The translations under genes were made by a program, and so were the position numbers. From an uncultured Myxococcales bacterium (GTDB lineage Bacteria; Myxococcota_A; UBA9042): a stretch of DNA of 64,000 bases. The stretch covers positions 1 through 64,000 of the forward strand of contig CAISBR010000066.1 in the NCBI GenBank assembly GCA_903883645.1, written 5' to 3'. Each line of letters starts with the position of its first letter. Position 1 is the stretch's first letter. This document shows positions 1-9,366 of this stretch, one piece after another. The notes under the pieces were generated by a model, which did not search any database, was not told the DNA's origin, and saw only the letters and a list, made by a program, of their open reading frames with translations.

Positions 1-179
1 GACATCGCGTACATCTCAATCGCGCTACGAGGCGCTGGCCGGCGATTGTGGTTGTGAATCACGGTAGGGGCAAGCGCGCGACCCCTGCGCCCAGGCTTGA
101 CACGCTGCCGCTGCCGCCGCAATGTCGCGGGCGTCGGCACCCCCAGCCGCAGCTCACATATTGCTACAAGGACCCTAGA

Positions 180-1226
180 ATGCTTGATGAATCGCCCAGT
201 CGCACCCAGACGAAGATGACGCAGGTGGTGCTGCGCCAGCAGGCCCCGGTACTGCTGGTTGCGCCCCACGCCACGGCGCCGCTGCTGCCCGCGCAGCCGT
301 TTGTGCAGCCCGACCCGGCGGTGCAGAGCGAGTTTGCGGCCCATGTCGCCGAGTGGCACGACGCGGGTAGCGCAGAACTGCTTGAAGCGTGCGGAGTTGC
401 GCTAGGTTGTACTACAGTCCGTTCGCGCCTGCCGCGGGGCCTGCTCGACCTGAACCGGGGTTGGCGCGGTCGGGTCGAGGAGCAAGAGACGCTGTTTGGC
501 AAAGGTGCGGTCGATCGCTGGGTGGGCGAGCGGCTGCAGCCGGGGGCGCTAGCCGACCTCGAAAAGCTGTACCGCGACGCCATGGCGGCCATTCGCGCGG
601 CCGGGCAGGGCACGCGGGGCATTGTCGAATTGCACAGTTATGGCGAGCTGGGCTCGACCTACGATCAGCTGAACGGCGGTCGGCCGGTGCGGCGCGCGCA
701 GGTGGCCCTGGTCGACTCGGTGCCGTGGCGGACCGCGCGGCCGGTGGGGTTGGCCAAGCTGATTCCTGGCGACTTGCGCGGACTTCCGTGGCCCCTGCAT
801 CGTCAGTTGGGCGACGCGCTGGCCAGCGCCGGGCTGCAGCTTGGGCCGCATCCGTATCCCAGCCAAGCGCCGTGGACCCTGTCGAGCCGCTTCTTGGCCG
901 AGCGGTGGTTCCAATGGCTGGCCGCGACTGGGCTTTTGCCTGCTGCTGCCGCCGCGCGGCTTGCCGACCTAGCCTGGAGCGACGAGCAGCACCCCGACAT
1001 CGACGCGGCGATCACCGCCAATGGGGTGCAGGTTCTTGATGGTACTGCCGATCTGGCGCAAGTGACCTTGGCGTGGGACGGCCGGGCCAGCCAGCTTGCC
1101 GAGCGCTTCTTGGCCGAAACAGGTGCGTTTGCCACGACTGTGGAGCTGCGCCTCGACCTCATTGAGCACGCCGATGCAGCGGGTATCGCGGTGGCTAAGG
1201 CGCTGGCGCAGTTCCTCGCCGCGTAA
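180..1226 (+). CDS. N-formylglutamate amidohydrolase-like hydrolase
   Basis: A 348-residue soluble protein that resembles the N-formylglutamate amidohydrolase family, zinc hydrolases releasing formate or related groups from N-acyl amino acids. The N-terminal strand ends in VAPHATAP, like the family's conserved Pro-His segment, followed by DLNRGW and then VELHSYGELG, the expected places for metal-binding and substrate residues. I chose the ATG at 180 because AAGGA lies 7 nt upstream; a GTG at 48 would add 44 residues with no family similarity. The C-terminal 80 residues show nothing I recognise. It converges on the next gene with a 6-nt gap. The family call is moderate; substrate unknown. Confidence 0.6.
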   Translation: MLDESPSRTQTKMTQVVLRQQAPVLLVAPHATAPLLPAQPFVQPDPAVQSEFAAHVAEWHDAGSAELLEACGVALGCTTVRSRLPRGLLDLNRGWRGRVEEQETLFGKGAVDRWVGERLQPGALADLEKLYRDAMAAIRAAGQGTRGIVELHSYGELGSTYDQLNGGRPVRRAQVALVDSVPWRTARPVGLAKLIPGDLRGLPWPLHRQLGDALASAGLQLGPHPYPSQAPWTLSSRFLAERWFQWLAATGLLPAAAAARLADLAWSDEQHPDIDAAITANGVQVLDGTADLAQVTLAWDGRASQLAERFLAETGAFATTVELRLDLIEHADAAGIAVAKALAQFLAA

Positions 1227-1232
1227 AATCCC

Positions 1233-1946
1233 TTACAGCACGGGCAGTCGCCGCATAATCGCCACGCCATCGGCCCGAACCTGACAGCCCAGCGCCCACA
1301 CCTGCACGCCCGCCGCCTTGGCCCGGGTCAATTCCGCAGCATACTCTGGGTCAATCTGCACGGCCGCAGCTACGGTGTCGGCATCATCGCGCTGCACAAC
1401 GTACAATTGCGCAGCCCTTCCACCCACTTGCACATGCTCGGCCAGCCGCTGCAGGTGCTTGCGGCCGCGTTCGGTCTTGGCATCCGGAAACAGCGCGACG
1501 TGATTATCGAGCAGCGTTGCAGACTTGACCTCGATCGCCCAGGGCGCCTCGCCATCCACCCACAGGTCGACGCGGCTGTCGTGGCCCAAGGCCTGCTCGG
1601 TCTTGCACACCGCCACCGGCCCCAGCTCGGGCAGCCAGCCGGCCAGCACCGCCGCGTGACCGATACGGTTCGCCAGCACGGGCAGCACCCCGCACCAAGC
1701 CCCACTCGGCACCTGCAACGCCAGCAGCGTATACCTTAGCTTTCGGGTAGTTTCTGCCCCATGGTCGCCCAGCAGCGCCGCGCAACCCGGCCGCAGCAAC
1801 CCCGTCATCGAGCCGGTGTTGGCACAGTGGGCCACGCTCAAAGTCCCGTCCGGCAAGCGCACATCGGCAAAAAAGCGCTGTCGCCGCCCCAAGAATTGAG
1901 CCGTTAGGGTGGGCGTGGGCCACGGGACCAGGGCTGTATCGGGCAT
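1233..1946 (-). CDS. sfsA: SfsA family DNA/RNA nuclease-like protein
   Basis: A 237-residue protein matching SfsA (sugar fermentation stimulation protein A) over its whole length. Visible hallmarks are HCANTGSMTGLL near residue 40, the RVDLWV segment, EVKSATL, and FPDAKTERGRKHL. The last three give the D...E-x-K arrangement of a PD-(D/E)XK-like nuclease core, and the N-terminus fits the OB-fold region of the family. SfsA proteins bind DNA and have been linked to sugar metabolism regulation in E. coli; the cellular role elsewhere is unclear. It is the last gene of a minus-strand run. The length is typical for the family. Confidence 0.93.
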   Translation of the reverse strand: MPDTALVPWPTPTLTAQFLGRRQRFFADVRLPDGTLSVAHCANTGSMTGLLRPGCAALLGDHGAETTRKLRYTLLALQVPSGAWCGVLPVLANRIGHAAVLAGWLPELGPVAVCKTEQALGHDSRVDLWVDGEAPWAIEVKSATLLDNHVALFPDAKTERGRKHLQRLAEHVQVGGRAAQLYVVQRDDADTVAAAVQIDPEYAAELTRAKAAGVQVWALGCQVRADGVAIMRRLPVL

Positions 1947-1973
1947 GAGGCGTCTCGCGGTACGAACCGAGTG

Positions 1974-3131
1974 TTAGCTAATAAACACCGACTGGGTAAA
2001 AGCCCAGGTAAACCAAAGCAACAAGGGCACTTGCGCGGCCACGGCGACCTGCCAGCGCCGGCCCGTGAGCCACTGCGCCAGCACCACAAACGTGGGGAAA
2101 AGCACGCTCATGTAGCGGCCCGATGCGTCGAAACCTGTGAACATGACGAGCAATATCGACAGGACCGCATAGGTTGCCAGCCCCGGCGTCAGCCGCTTGC
2201 GCCCCGCCACCACTATTGCCAAAGTGCCAAAAACTACGAGCAAATACACGGCATTTTGGAAGCGCAGCGCCGCGGGCACATCGGCATGGCGCAGCGAATT
2301 GAGCAGGTCGACCAGGCGGCGCAGGCCCGGTCGCTTGTCCCACACCGTGGTATAGGTCAGCAAGAACGGTAGCGGATGACCAAAATGCGTGTAAAAAAAC
2401 GCCATTAGCCCCGCGAGCGGCAGCGGTGTGGCAAGGAACCACCAGAAGTCCACGTCGAGGCAGGGCAGGCGCGGCCTCTCATTGGCTGAGCGCTCGGGCA
2501 GGCGCATGGCCAAGTACTCGATAAATAGGCCCACCGCCACCAGAAAGCCCACCGTGCGCGTAATCGCCGCCAAGCTCGCCAGCAGGCACGCGCGCCCCCA
2601 GCGCCCCTCGCGGCCCCAGGCAAAGGCCCACACGCCCAGGCACAGAAACAGTGACTCGCTATAAACCGCCGAAAAGAAGAGCGAAAACGGAAACGTCAGC
2701 AGTAGCCACTGGCTCCGCAACGCGACCTCGCCGCCCCATTGCCGCGCCACCAGCCGCCGCAGCCCCAGCAGGGCCAACCACAGGCAAGCCAGCGAAAATA
2801 CAGGGGCCACCGTCGCAAAGGCGGCGTCTTCGCCCAGCGCGGGCACCAGCGGTCGATCGAGCAGCCCCACCAGCCACGAAAACAGTGGAAAGAAGTTGAT
2901 ATTGCAGGCTTCGCCAGGCTTGAACTGGTAGCCATCGCGCACAATCGCCGCGTACCAGCCCGCGTCCATGCGCGCCCAGCCGCCCAGCAGAGGTAAGTGG
3001 GGTAGCGGACTCCAGATTCCCGGCTTGGCCGGCCAGAGCGCGGTACACAGCCATGCCCATAGCAGCAAGCCCAGGCGGGTGCTGGCAAAAGCCGGCAAGA
3101 TGGCTCGCCACGGGCGCGGGGTGGTGGTCAA
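1974..3131 (-). CDS. PIG-V-like GT-C mannosyltransferase, membrane protein
   Basis: A 385-residue polytopic membrane protein. Early in the protein the motif RMDAGWYAAIVRDGY matches the first-loop signature (W/M-D-A/G-W-Y..I...GY) of the PIG-V/GT-C mannosyltransferases, which use a polyprenyl-phosphate sugar as donor; the Asp is the presumed catalytic residue. Many hydrophobic segments follow, with a positively charged end after the last. The start is TTG, read from its TTGA overlap with the upstream glycosyltransferase stop, so the two are translationally coupled. Acceptor and sugar cannot be told from sequence. It probably works in envelope glycan or glycoprotein assembly. Confidence 0.72.
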   Translation of the reverse strand: MTTTPRPWRAILPAFASTRLGLLLWAWLCTALWPAKPGIWSPLPHLPLLGGWARMDAGWYAAIVRDGYQFKPGEACNINFFPLFSWLVGLLDRPLVPALGEDAAFATVAPVFSLACLWLALLGLRRLVARQWGGEVALRSQWLLLTFPFSLFFSAVYSESLFLCLGVWAFAWGREGRWGRACLLASLAAITRTVGFLVAVGLFIEYLAMRLPERSANERPRLPCLDVDFWWFLATPLPLAGLMAFFYTHFGHPLPFLLTYTTVWDKRPGLRRLVDLLNSLRHADVPAALRFQNAVYLLVVFGTLAIVVAGRKRLTPGLATYAVLSILLVMFTGFDASGRYMSVLFPTFVVLAQWLTGRRWQVAVAAQVPLLLWFTWAFTQSVFIS

Positions 3132-4489
3132 ACCGCCTCCTCAGGCTCAGGGGCCACCGCGGCAGCGAATGCCAGCGCAGCCAGCGGAAAATGATAGTAA
3201 TTCCAGAATGCTTGCTTATTCAGCGCCAAGAACGCCAGCATGACTGTCGCCACGGCTGCGGCAAAACCGGCCGGGGTTCGCGGTGCCCGCCACAGGTTCA
3301 GCACAACTGCCAACAGCGCGAGAATAAAAGCGATCCATACACCTACCGGTGGCTTTCCATCGGTCGACCAGGCCGCAAGCCAACTTAGTGAGTCGGGTCG
3401 AAACGGCTGCAGCATCTGCAACGTGACCACACTGCGCCAAAACGCCTGGGGATTCTCTGCCAGCGCCGGCACATGCAGCACCGCCAGCACGACCGCCGCA
3501 CGCCCAAAAAACGCGAGCAGCAGCCTTGGTTTCCATTGCGTGCGATCCACGAGTAGCAGGCCCAGAGGCGCCACCAGCACCAGGTACTGCTTGGTGCCCA
3601 AGAACGCGCCAAAAATCCACGGCAACCACGCGGGCTTGCGCAGGGCCGCCCACAGCACCGCTGCTAGGCCCAGGATCACAAACGGCTCGGTCCAGGCCTG
3701 CTCGACCAAGAAAAGCGCCCGCGGCGTGGTCAGCAGCACGGCAATCGCCAGCAGCGACCGGTGGTTGCGAGCCGCCTGCCACGTCAGCATCGCCGCCGCC
3801 AGCAGGGCCAGCCAGTGGGCAAAGCGCACGTCGCCCGTCGCTAGACCCACCGGACACTCAAGGCCCAGCAACAAGGGAGGGTAGATGTAGCCAAACTGCA
3901 GCCGACCGCCCACCACCAGGCCTGGCGCATAAAACGGCGTATTGTCAGGGTAAATGTTGGCAAACGTCATTGCATAAGGGTTCTGACCGGCCCCCAGCGC
4001 CGCGCAGCCTTGCTGCTGGAACTCGAACACGTCGATCTCGGGCCGCCCGTCCCAATGCAAAAACCACAGGCCAATCAGCAGCATCGCACCCATGAACAGG
4101 GCTGCCGGCAGACCGCGCCGCCGCCGCTGCCCCAAAGTTGCCGCCAGGCTCGCCACTGCCACCAGCACCAGCACATGCAAAGTGCCAAGATGTTCGCGGG
4201 GATGCAGCCAGTGCTTGCCCAGCGGCAGCGTCAGCCATTGCGCCAGCTGACCCACCACCAGCGCCACGGCCAGCACGGCCGTCCACTGCGGCAGCTGCGG
4301 CCAGCGCACACTCAGCTTGGTCCACGTGCCCAGGCCAGCCAGCGCCATAGAGGCCGCAAGCCAGCGCAGCGCCACGGGATCCGGCCGGGTGCCGTCGTAG
4401 ACCCGCAGCGCCTGCCCCAGGCACACCGCGGCCAGCAGCCACAGCAGCGGCGCGAGCGGGTGGCGGGTTTGCGAGGTTGTGTTTTGCAT
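3128..4489 (-). CDS. GT87-like (DUF2029) polytopic glycosyltransferase
   Basis: A 453-residue protein with about ten to twelve hydrophobic segments. The periplasmic loop after the fifth contains EIDVFEFQQQG, NPYAMTF and GYIYPPLLL; the Asp/Glu-rich start and the later YPP are typical of the GT87/DUF2029 polyprenyl-phosphate-mannose-dependent alpha-mannosyltransferases. It starts with ATG at 4489 and overlaps the next gene, a PIG-V-like enzyme, by 4 nt. The two probably act in the same glycan pathway. The sugar donor is inferred from the family, not visible here. Confidence 0.68.
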   Translation of the reverse strand: MQNTTSQTRHPLAPLLWLLAAVCLGQALRVYDGTRPDPVALRWLAASMALAGLGTWTKLSVRWPQLPQWTAVLAVALVVGQLAQWLTLPLGKHWLHPREHLGTLHVLVLVAVASLAATLGQRRRRGLPAALFMGAMLLIGLWFLHWDGRPEIDVFEFQQQGCAALGAGQNPYAMTFANIYPDNTPFYAPGLVVGGRLQFGYIYPPLLLGLECPVGLATGDVRFAHWLALLAAAMLTWQAARNHRSLLAIAVLLTTPRALFLVEQAWTEPFVILGLAAVLWAALRKPAWLPWIFGAFLGTKQYLVLVAPLGLLLVDRTQWKPRLLLAFFGRAAVVLAVLHVPALAENPQAFWRSVVTLQMLQPFRPDSLSWLAAWSTDGKPPVGVWIAFILALLAVVLNLWRAPRTPAGFAAAVATVMLAFLALNKQAFWNYYHFPLAALAFAAAVAPEPEEAV

Positions 4490-4534
4490 ACGCTTAGTTT
4501 CGATCGAGCGCCGGGCCGGCGCAACCCTTGCCCG

Positions 4535-5425
4535 CTAGCCGGCGAGCACAACCATTGCACCCGCCATCGCCAGACCTGCGCCAAGCCAGCGCCGCCGCGG
4601 GATTTTATCGCCCAGCCACGCCGACAGCAGCAGCGTAAACACCGTACCCATCTGGTTGAGTAGGGCCGCGCGCGAGGCCATGGTGTACTTGATGCCGCCC
4701 AGCCAGAGCAGCATCGACAGGTAGGTACCAATCAGCGTCGCCGGAACCGCCGCACGCCAGGCCGGCTGGGGGCGAAACAGACTGAAACTGCGCCAAATTT
4801 TACCTGTCAGCCCATCCCACACAACGATCGCCACGGCGCCCACCAGCAGACGAAACGTTGTGGCTTCGAGCAGATCCGAGCGGTTCAGCGCCGGCTTGGC
4901 CACCACCACCGCCAGCGCCGTCGTCGCTACGCCGCCCAGGCACAGCGCCACGCCACCCATGTCAAGATGCTCTATTGTTTCGCGGCCCTGCCACGCCACC
5001 ACCGCCAGCCCTGCCACCACCAGCGGCGCGCCCAGCAGCAGCCCACCGCGCAACTGCTCGCCGATCAGCAGCGCCGAAAGCAGCATAACTATCGGAGAAT
5101 AGATGCAATCCGTAACCGCAGCCACGCTCGGCCCCACCCGCTGCAGGCCCGCCAAGAACAGCGTATCGGCGATCGACAGACCCAGCACCGCGCTCGCCGC
5201 CAGCCGCAGCCAGTCCTCCGTCGCGCGATGCGTGTCCCAGCCGTGCCCCAGCAGCGCCATCGTCGCCAATAGCAGCACAGAAGCAATGATATTCTTAAAT
5301 AGATTTAGGGCTTTGGCATCTATTGCGCCCACGCGGCGAAACAGCATCACCGCGACGGCCCAACAGGCAGCGCAACTCAGCGCCATTGCCTCGCCGATAC
5401 CTACATGTCCAAAGGAATTAATCAC
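4535..5425 (-). CDS. EamA/DMT superfamily transporter
   Basis: A 296-residue protein with ten hydrophobic segments arranged as two EamA repeats (about residues 10-140 and 155-295). This is the architecture of drug/metabolite exporters such as RhaT and YdcZ relatives. The second repeat carries the usual GGIKYTMASRAALLNQMGTVF segment type, with the Pro/Gly-rich turn before the last helices. The GTG start overlaps the stop of the upstream lipoprotein gene as GTGA, so it belongs to the same transcript. An ATG 13 codons in is an alternative start. The substrate is unknown. Confidence 0.85.
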   Translation of the reverse strand: MINSFGHVGIGEAMALSCAACWAVAVMLFRRVGAIDAKALNLFKNIIASVLLLATMALLGHGWDTHRATEDWLRLAASAVLGLSIADTLFLAGLQRVGPSVAAVTDCIYSPIVMLLSALLIGEQLRGGLLLGAPLVVAGLAVVAWQGRETIEHLDMGGVALCLGGVATTALAVVVAKPALNRSDLLEATTFRLLVGAVAIVVWDGLTGKIWRSFSLFRPQPAWRAAVPATLIGTYLSMLLWLGGIKYTMASRAALLNQMGTVFTLLLSAWLGDKIPRRRWLGAGLAMAGAMVVLAG

Positions 5426-6555
5426 TTATGCAGCCAACCTTCGTCGAGCAATGCCCGTCGCACTTGCCCCGCCGCGCCGAACTGTTGACTTTCGTAGCGT
5501 TTTGCTAGATCGGCCAGCCAATCGCGCGGCGCCTTCAGCTTGCCTAGACTCCTCACGGCGGCCGCTCTGGCAAAACCAGAAGTATTCTCGGCATCTACCA
5601 GTTCACGCAGCCGCTGCAGCAGCGCAGGGCGCTCCGTGGCACAGACCAGGGCATCGACCGTTTGCCACGCCGGCCGCTTGGCCGTGGCGTGTTGCGGGTC
5701 AAGCTCGCGATCCAGCAGCGCCCAAGCCAAGTTACGCGTCGCAGCCTCGTGCGAATGGCACAGCGCTTGCACCAAGCCCGCACTGCACGCTGCGCGAAGT
5801 TCCTTATTCAGCTCAAGACCTTGTAGTAGATCTGCCACACGCTGCGGCTGCAGCGCCGCCACGGGCTGGCACACGGCGATCTGCTCGGTCACCTCGCCGT
5901 GCTCTAGGTGATCCTTTAGAATATCCAGATATGTAGCAGGCATCGTCCCCAGAACTTGCAGCGCGGTCACCCGCACCACCAACGCCTCGTGCCGCACCAG
6001 TTGGGCCGCCAGCGCCAGCAGCTCGTCTTTGCCTGCCGCCGCCGCGGGTTCGGTCAGCAGGGTCAGCAGCACCATGAGCACCTGCGGATGCCGCTCCTGC
6101 CGGGCCGCCACTAGCAATTGCAGATACGTCGTCTGCAGTTGCGCGGTCATCAGCTGCGCCGCCAACATCCGCACCACCGGGCTCGGGTGCGTCACAAAGC
6201 GCTGACCTAGCCCGGCATAGGCCTGGATCATCCCCGGCTGCACCTGCAACCGCTGACGCGCCGCGCCATAGCGACGATAGGCCGTGCAGCTGGGATCGAC
6301 ATCGACCGGCCCCACCTCGCACGCCGCAGTAGCCTGCAAGTAGCCGGCCAGCTTCGAAAAATGCAGGGGCGGCGCATCGTCGGCCACGCCGGCATCCAAC
6401 TCCGCCGTGGTGGGCGTCGGCAACTCAGTCGCCGCACTTGGGTCAATATCTTGAGTCGTTGCGGGCTGTTGTGGCGGCTGTGGCGCGGGTTGCGGCTTGC
6501 ACGCGGTCACAATCGCCAGCGCCGCGCACCAAGCGATTATTCGTAAACCATCCAC
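5422..6555 (-). CDS. HEAT-repeat lipoprotein
   Basis: A secreted lipoprotein with an N-terminal hydrophobic stretch ending in AIVTAC, a lipobox, followed by a Pro/Gln/Thr-rich linker and then alpha-helical repeats from about residue 110 to the end. The repeats (for example RMLAAQLMTAQ, VVRVTALQVLG, RAAAVRSLGKL) look like HEAT/armadillo units that bind protein partners. I chose the GTG at 6555, which places an Arg just before the hydrophobic core; a TTG at 6576 is possible. It overlaps the upstream esterase gene by 19 nt and the downstream transporter by 4 nt. No catalytic motif is visible, so a scaffold role is the most that can be inferred. Confidence 0.62.
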   Translation of the reverse strand: MDGLRIIAWCAALAIVTACKPQPAPQPPQQPATTQDIDPSAATELPTPTTAELDAGVADDAPPLHFSKLAGYLQATAACEVGPVDVDPSCTAYRRYGAARQRLQVQPGMIQAYAGLGQRFVTHPSPVVRMLAAQLMTAQLQTTYLQLLVAARQERHPQVLMVLLTLLTEPAAAAGKDELLALAAQLVRHEALVVRVTALQVLGTMPATYLDILKDHLEHGEVTEQIAVCQPVAALQPQRVADLLQGLELNKELRAACSAGLVQALCHSHEAATRNLAWALLDRELDPQHATAKRPAWQTVDALVCATERPALLQRLRELVDAENTSGFARAAAVRSLGKLKAPRDWLADLAKRYESQQFGAAGQVRRALLDEGWLHK

Positions 6556-7673
6556 AGCGGCCCCGGAAACAGCCAACTCAGCGCCGACTGCAAGCGATCG
6601 CGCCAGTTTTCCCAGTTGTGGCCATCGCGCGCCTCTTCAAAGCGCACGTCAAGGCCAATTCCCTGCAAAAACGGCACCATCGAACGATTTTCGTAGATCA
6701 GCGACTCGTACGTGCCGCACGACAGATAGGCGCGATCGCAGGGCCTTCCGGGCGCTTCGCGAAAGGCATTGACGAATTCGACCACCCGATCAAACGCCGG
6801 CCCGCGCGTGTGCTGGCCAATGTCGGTAAAGGCGAAACTACCCGACTGCAATAGCAATTTGCCAAACACGCCGGGGTAGTGCCAGGCCGTGCTCAGGCTC
6901 GCCACGCCGCCAAAACTGGCACCCATGAGGCAGCGCTGTGCCGGGGTGCCGTAGAGCGGGTAGCGCTCCTCCATAAATGGCAGCAGATGTTCTACAATAA
7001 AAGCCTGATGTTGCGCTTGGTCGGGGTACTCGCTCATGCGGCTGCGCGGGTGGGTAAACGCCACCACCATCGGCGCCACTTCTAGCCGGTGGATCAGGTT
7101 GTCGAGCACCACCTTCATCCGCGCAAACTTGAGGTAATCGCCGCCGTCGTGCACCACCAGCAGCGGATAGCGACGGGTCTGGCGAAAGCGCGCCGGGGTA
7201 TACACCGTAAGATTGCGGGGTTCGTTCCATGGCGTGTCGGTGATCAGCATCTCGTGCAGCTGACCTTCGCGGGCGTCGGAGTCGTGCTCGACCCAGTCTG
7301 GCAGCTGGTAACCCTCGCCGTGGCATACGGAATTGGAGCCGAAGGGATCGTGCGCCTGGCGCGAGTTGTGCGGATCGCGCACCCAAGTGCCCTTGCCACC
7401 GCGAACAATCTCAAACTTATACTCAAAACGCGAGCGGGCCGGCACGTCGAGCACCACGTACCACAGGTCGCTGCGGCCAATCCGCGTCATCGGCAGGTCC
7501 GACGGTAGGCCGAAGACAAAGTGCCGCAGTCGCACGTCGTCGGCCTTGCCGCGAAACACAAAAGTGCCCGTCCGGCCTTCGATAATCGGAAACGAGTGCT
7601 GGGCGACAAATGCCTCGACCGCGCGGACGTCGTGGTTGGGCTGCCGTTCAAACTGATGGATGGCGAGGGTCAT
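6537..7673 (-). CDS. Enterochelin esterase-like alpha/beta hydrolase
   Basis: A protein of 378 residues with an N-terminal carbohydrate-binding-like beta domain (about 20-130, including the conserved VRDPHN-type turn) followed by an esterase-D/Fes-type alpha/beta hydrolase. Visible catalytic elements are the nucleophile elbow GASFGG and a C-terminal RDGHNWENW, the usual position of the catalytic His in enterochelin esterases. It lacks an obvious signal peptide, as in cytoplasmic Fes. I chose the ATG at 7673; a GTG at 7766 would add 31 residues of poor similarity. It heads the minus-strand run. Its substrate may be a siderophore ester or another acyl ester. Confidence 0.78.
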   Translation of the reverse strand: MTLAIHQFERQPNHDVRAVEAFVAQHSFPIIEGRTGTFVFRGKADDVRLRHFVFGLPSDLPMTRIGRSDLWYVVLDVPARSRFEYKFEIVRGGKGTWVRDPHNSRQAHDPFGSNSVCHGEGYQLPDWVEHDSDAREGQLHEMLITDTPWNEPRNLTVYTPARFRQTRRYPLLVVHDGGDYLKFARMKVVLDNLIHRLEVAPMVVAFTHPRSRMSEYPDQAQHQAFIVEHLLPFMEERYPLYGTPAQRCLMGASFGGVASLSTAWHYPGVFGKLLLQSGSFAFTDIGQHTRGPAFDRVVEFVNAFREAPGRPCDRAYLSCGTYESLIYENRSMVPFLQGIGLDVRFEEARDGHNWENWRDRLQSALSWLFPGPLWMVYE

Positions 7674-7926
7674 CGGTGGCTCGGCCGCGATCGTGTGCGG
7701 CGCGCCGGCCAGTGTGGGCAACTTCGCGCGGTGTCGCAAGCCATGCACAAAAAACCGTTGCTGCACAAGGTGCTGCTGCCTCTACCGCTGCCGGCGCGCT
7801 GTCTTGGCCTGCCCAGTTACGCGGCACGCGTGCACACCGGCGTTGGCCGTCCGCTGTCAAGTGTTATCTCGCCGCGAATTGCAGTAGCATGACGCGCGCG
7901 CCGCCAGGGCGCCCAAGCGAGGCCGA

Positions 7927-8964
7927 ATGCCGCACTCCGCTCATGCTCCGCATCCCCATGAAACTGCTGGTGGCTCTGCCGACTCGTCCAGCCATCCGCC
8001 CACTGGCAGCGACAGCCACCGCACGGGCACTTGGCCGGGTAGCGAAGTGCCGTTCTCGGCCCTCGCCAATGCCTACCAGTTGATCGAACGCCACCAGTTT
8101 ACCGAAGTGGACCGCGAGCTGGTCCGCAAGATGGGCGCGATCTTGAATCCGCACATCGACGACTTCTTGACCGCCTTCTATGTGTGGCTTTCGGGCCAGC
8201 CTGAGTACGACCTTTTCTTTGCCGATCCCGGCCGCCTAGCCCGCGTGCGCAGCCTGCAAGCCGCCTACTGGCGGTCGTTTTTTACCGCCGAAGTCGACGA
8301 CGAGTATGTTCGCTACCGCCGCGAGGTCGGCATTGTCCATGCCCGCATCGGCCTCAGCCTGCCCGCCTACTTCGCCTCGATGGACAAGGGCCTCAGCCTG
8401 TGGATGGACGAGGTCTACGACGGCAACCTAACGCCCGCGCAATTCTTGGCTTGTCAGCGCTCCGTGACCAAGCTGATCCACATCGACACCGCCATCGTGG
8501 TCGAGGCGTATTCGCAGGTTATCAACGAGAAGATCGCCGACCAGGCCCGCTCGATTCTTGAGATGTCGACGCCGGTTACGGCCCTTTGGGAAGACATCTT
8601 GATGCTGCCCGTGGTGGGGATTGTCGACTCGCGGCGCGCGCAAGACATCATGCGCTCGGTGCTGACCCGCATTGCCGAGACCCGTGCCCGTGTGTTTATT
8701 ATGGATATTTCAGGTGTTTCGGTGATGGATACCGCCGTGGCGAACCACTTGGTCAAGGTGACGCGCGCCACGCGGCTGATGGGTTGCGAGTGCTTGCTGT
8801 CGGGCCTCTCGCCGGCCATCGCCCAGACCATCGTCGAGCTTGGCATCGATGTGGGCAAGGTACACACCCGCGCAACTCTGCGCGACGCCTTAGAAGACGC
8901 CTTCGGCCGCATCGGCATCGAGATCCGCAAGACCGGCGAGATCGTGCGCGGGGGCGCGCTATGA
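7927..8964 (+). CDS. rsbR: RsbR-type stressosome scaffold with heme-globin sensor
   Basis: A 345-residue sensor of the stressosome. After about 45 disordered residues comes a protoglobin/globin-coupled-sensor domain (about 45-210). The F-helix motif REVGIVHARIGLSLPAYF puts the proximal heme ligand at His138, so O2, NO or CO sensing is likely. The C-terminal STAS domain (about 225-340) keeps both RsbR phosphorylation positions: Ser235 in GIVDSRRA (Thr in Bacillus) and Thr269 in VMDTAVA. ATG at 7927; the stop overlaps rsbS as ATGA. By analogy to Bacillus and Vibrio, RsbR and RsbS form the 1.8-MDa core that sequesters RsbT until stress triggers phosphorylation. Confidence 0.92.
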   Translation: MPHSAHAPHPHETAGGSADSSSHPPTGSDSHRTGTWPGSEVPFSALANAYQLIERHQFTEVDRELVRKMGAILNPHIDDFLTAFYVWLSGQPEYDLFFADPGRLARVRSLQAAYWRSFFTAEVDDEYVRYRREVGIVHARIGLSLPAYFASMDKGLSLWMDEVYDGNLTPAQFLACQRSVTKLIHIDTAIVVEAYSQVINEKIADQARSILEMSTPVTALWEDILMLPVVGIVDSRRAQDIMRSVLTRIAETRARVFIMDISGVSVMDTAVANHLVKVTRATRLMGCECLLSGLSPAIAQTIVELGIDVGKVHTRATLRDALEDAFGRIGIEIRKTGEIVRGGAL

Positions 8965-9359
8965 CGGCCCCGCCGAGTGGTGAGCGTCCAGAGCGCAATC
9001 ACGTTGACTTGACACCGACTTCGCTGTCGACCATCGACCGGGTGGTGATTGCCACACTGACGCGCGACTTGACCTCGGCCGTGGTGCAGCGCCTGCGCGA
9101 TGACCTGCTCGCGCGGGTTCACGAGGTGCGCGCCCGGGGCGTGGTCTTTGATGTGGCCAGCCTGTACCTCATGGATCCTTGGGAATTTAGGGCGTTGCAG
9201 CAGACGGCGGCGATGGTGCGACTGCTGGGCGCGCGGGTGGTTCTGGCCGGTCTACCGCCGCAGGTGGTCGAGGCGCTAGCTGCGCTAGATGTCGATACCG
9301 CGGGCTTCGATGCCACTGTGGCCACGGTGCACGACGCGCTGCAAGCGCTTGGGCGGTAA
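8961..9359 (+). CDS. rsbS: RsbS-like STAS protein lacking the phosphoserine
   Basis: A 132-residue stand-alone STAS domain in the rsbS position. The beta-strand DVASLYLMDPWEFRALQ aligns with the RsbS segment DLTSVDMIDSF; the serine phosphorylated by RsbT in Bacillus RsbS (Ser59) is replaced by Pro73, right after the conserved Asp72. The following helix and LLGARVVLAGLPPQVVEAL match RsbS/RsbR proteins. The start ATG overlaps the rsbR stop by 4 nt. The N-terminus has about 20 extra residues. Either signalling uses only RsbR phosphorylation, or another residue nearby is used; the family assignment itself is secure from fold and gene order. Confidence 0.85.
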   Translation: MTAPPSGERPERNHVDLTPTSLSTIDRVVIATLTRDLTSAVVQRLRDDLLARVHEVRARGVVFDVASLYLMDPWEFRALQQTAAMVRLLGARVVLAGLPPQVVEALAALDVDTAGFDATVATVHDALQALGR

Positions 9360-9366
9360 CGGGTTG

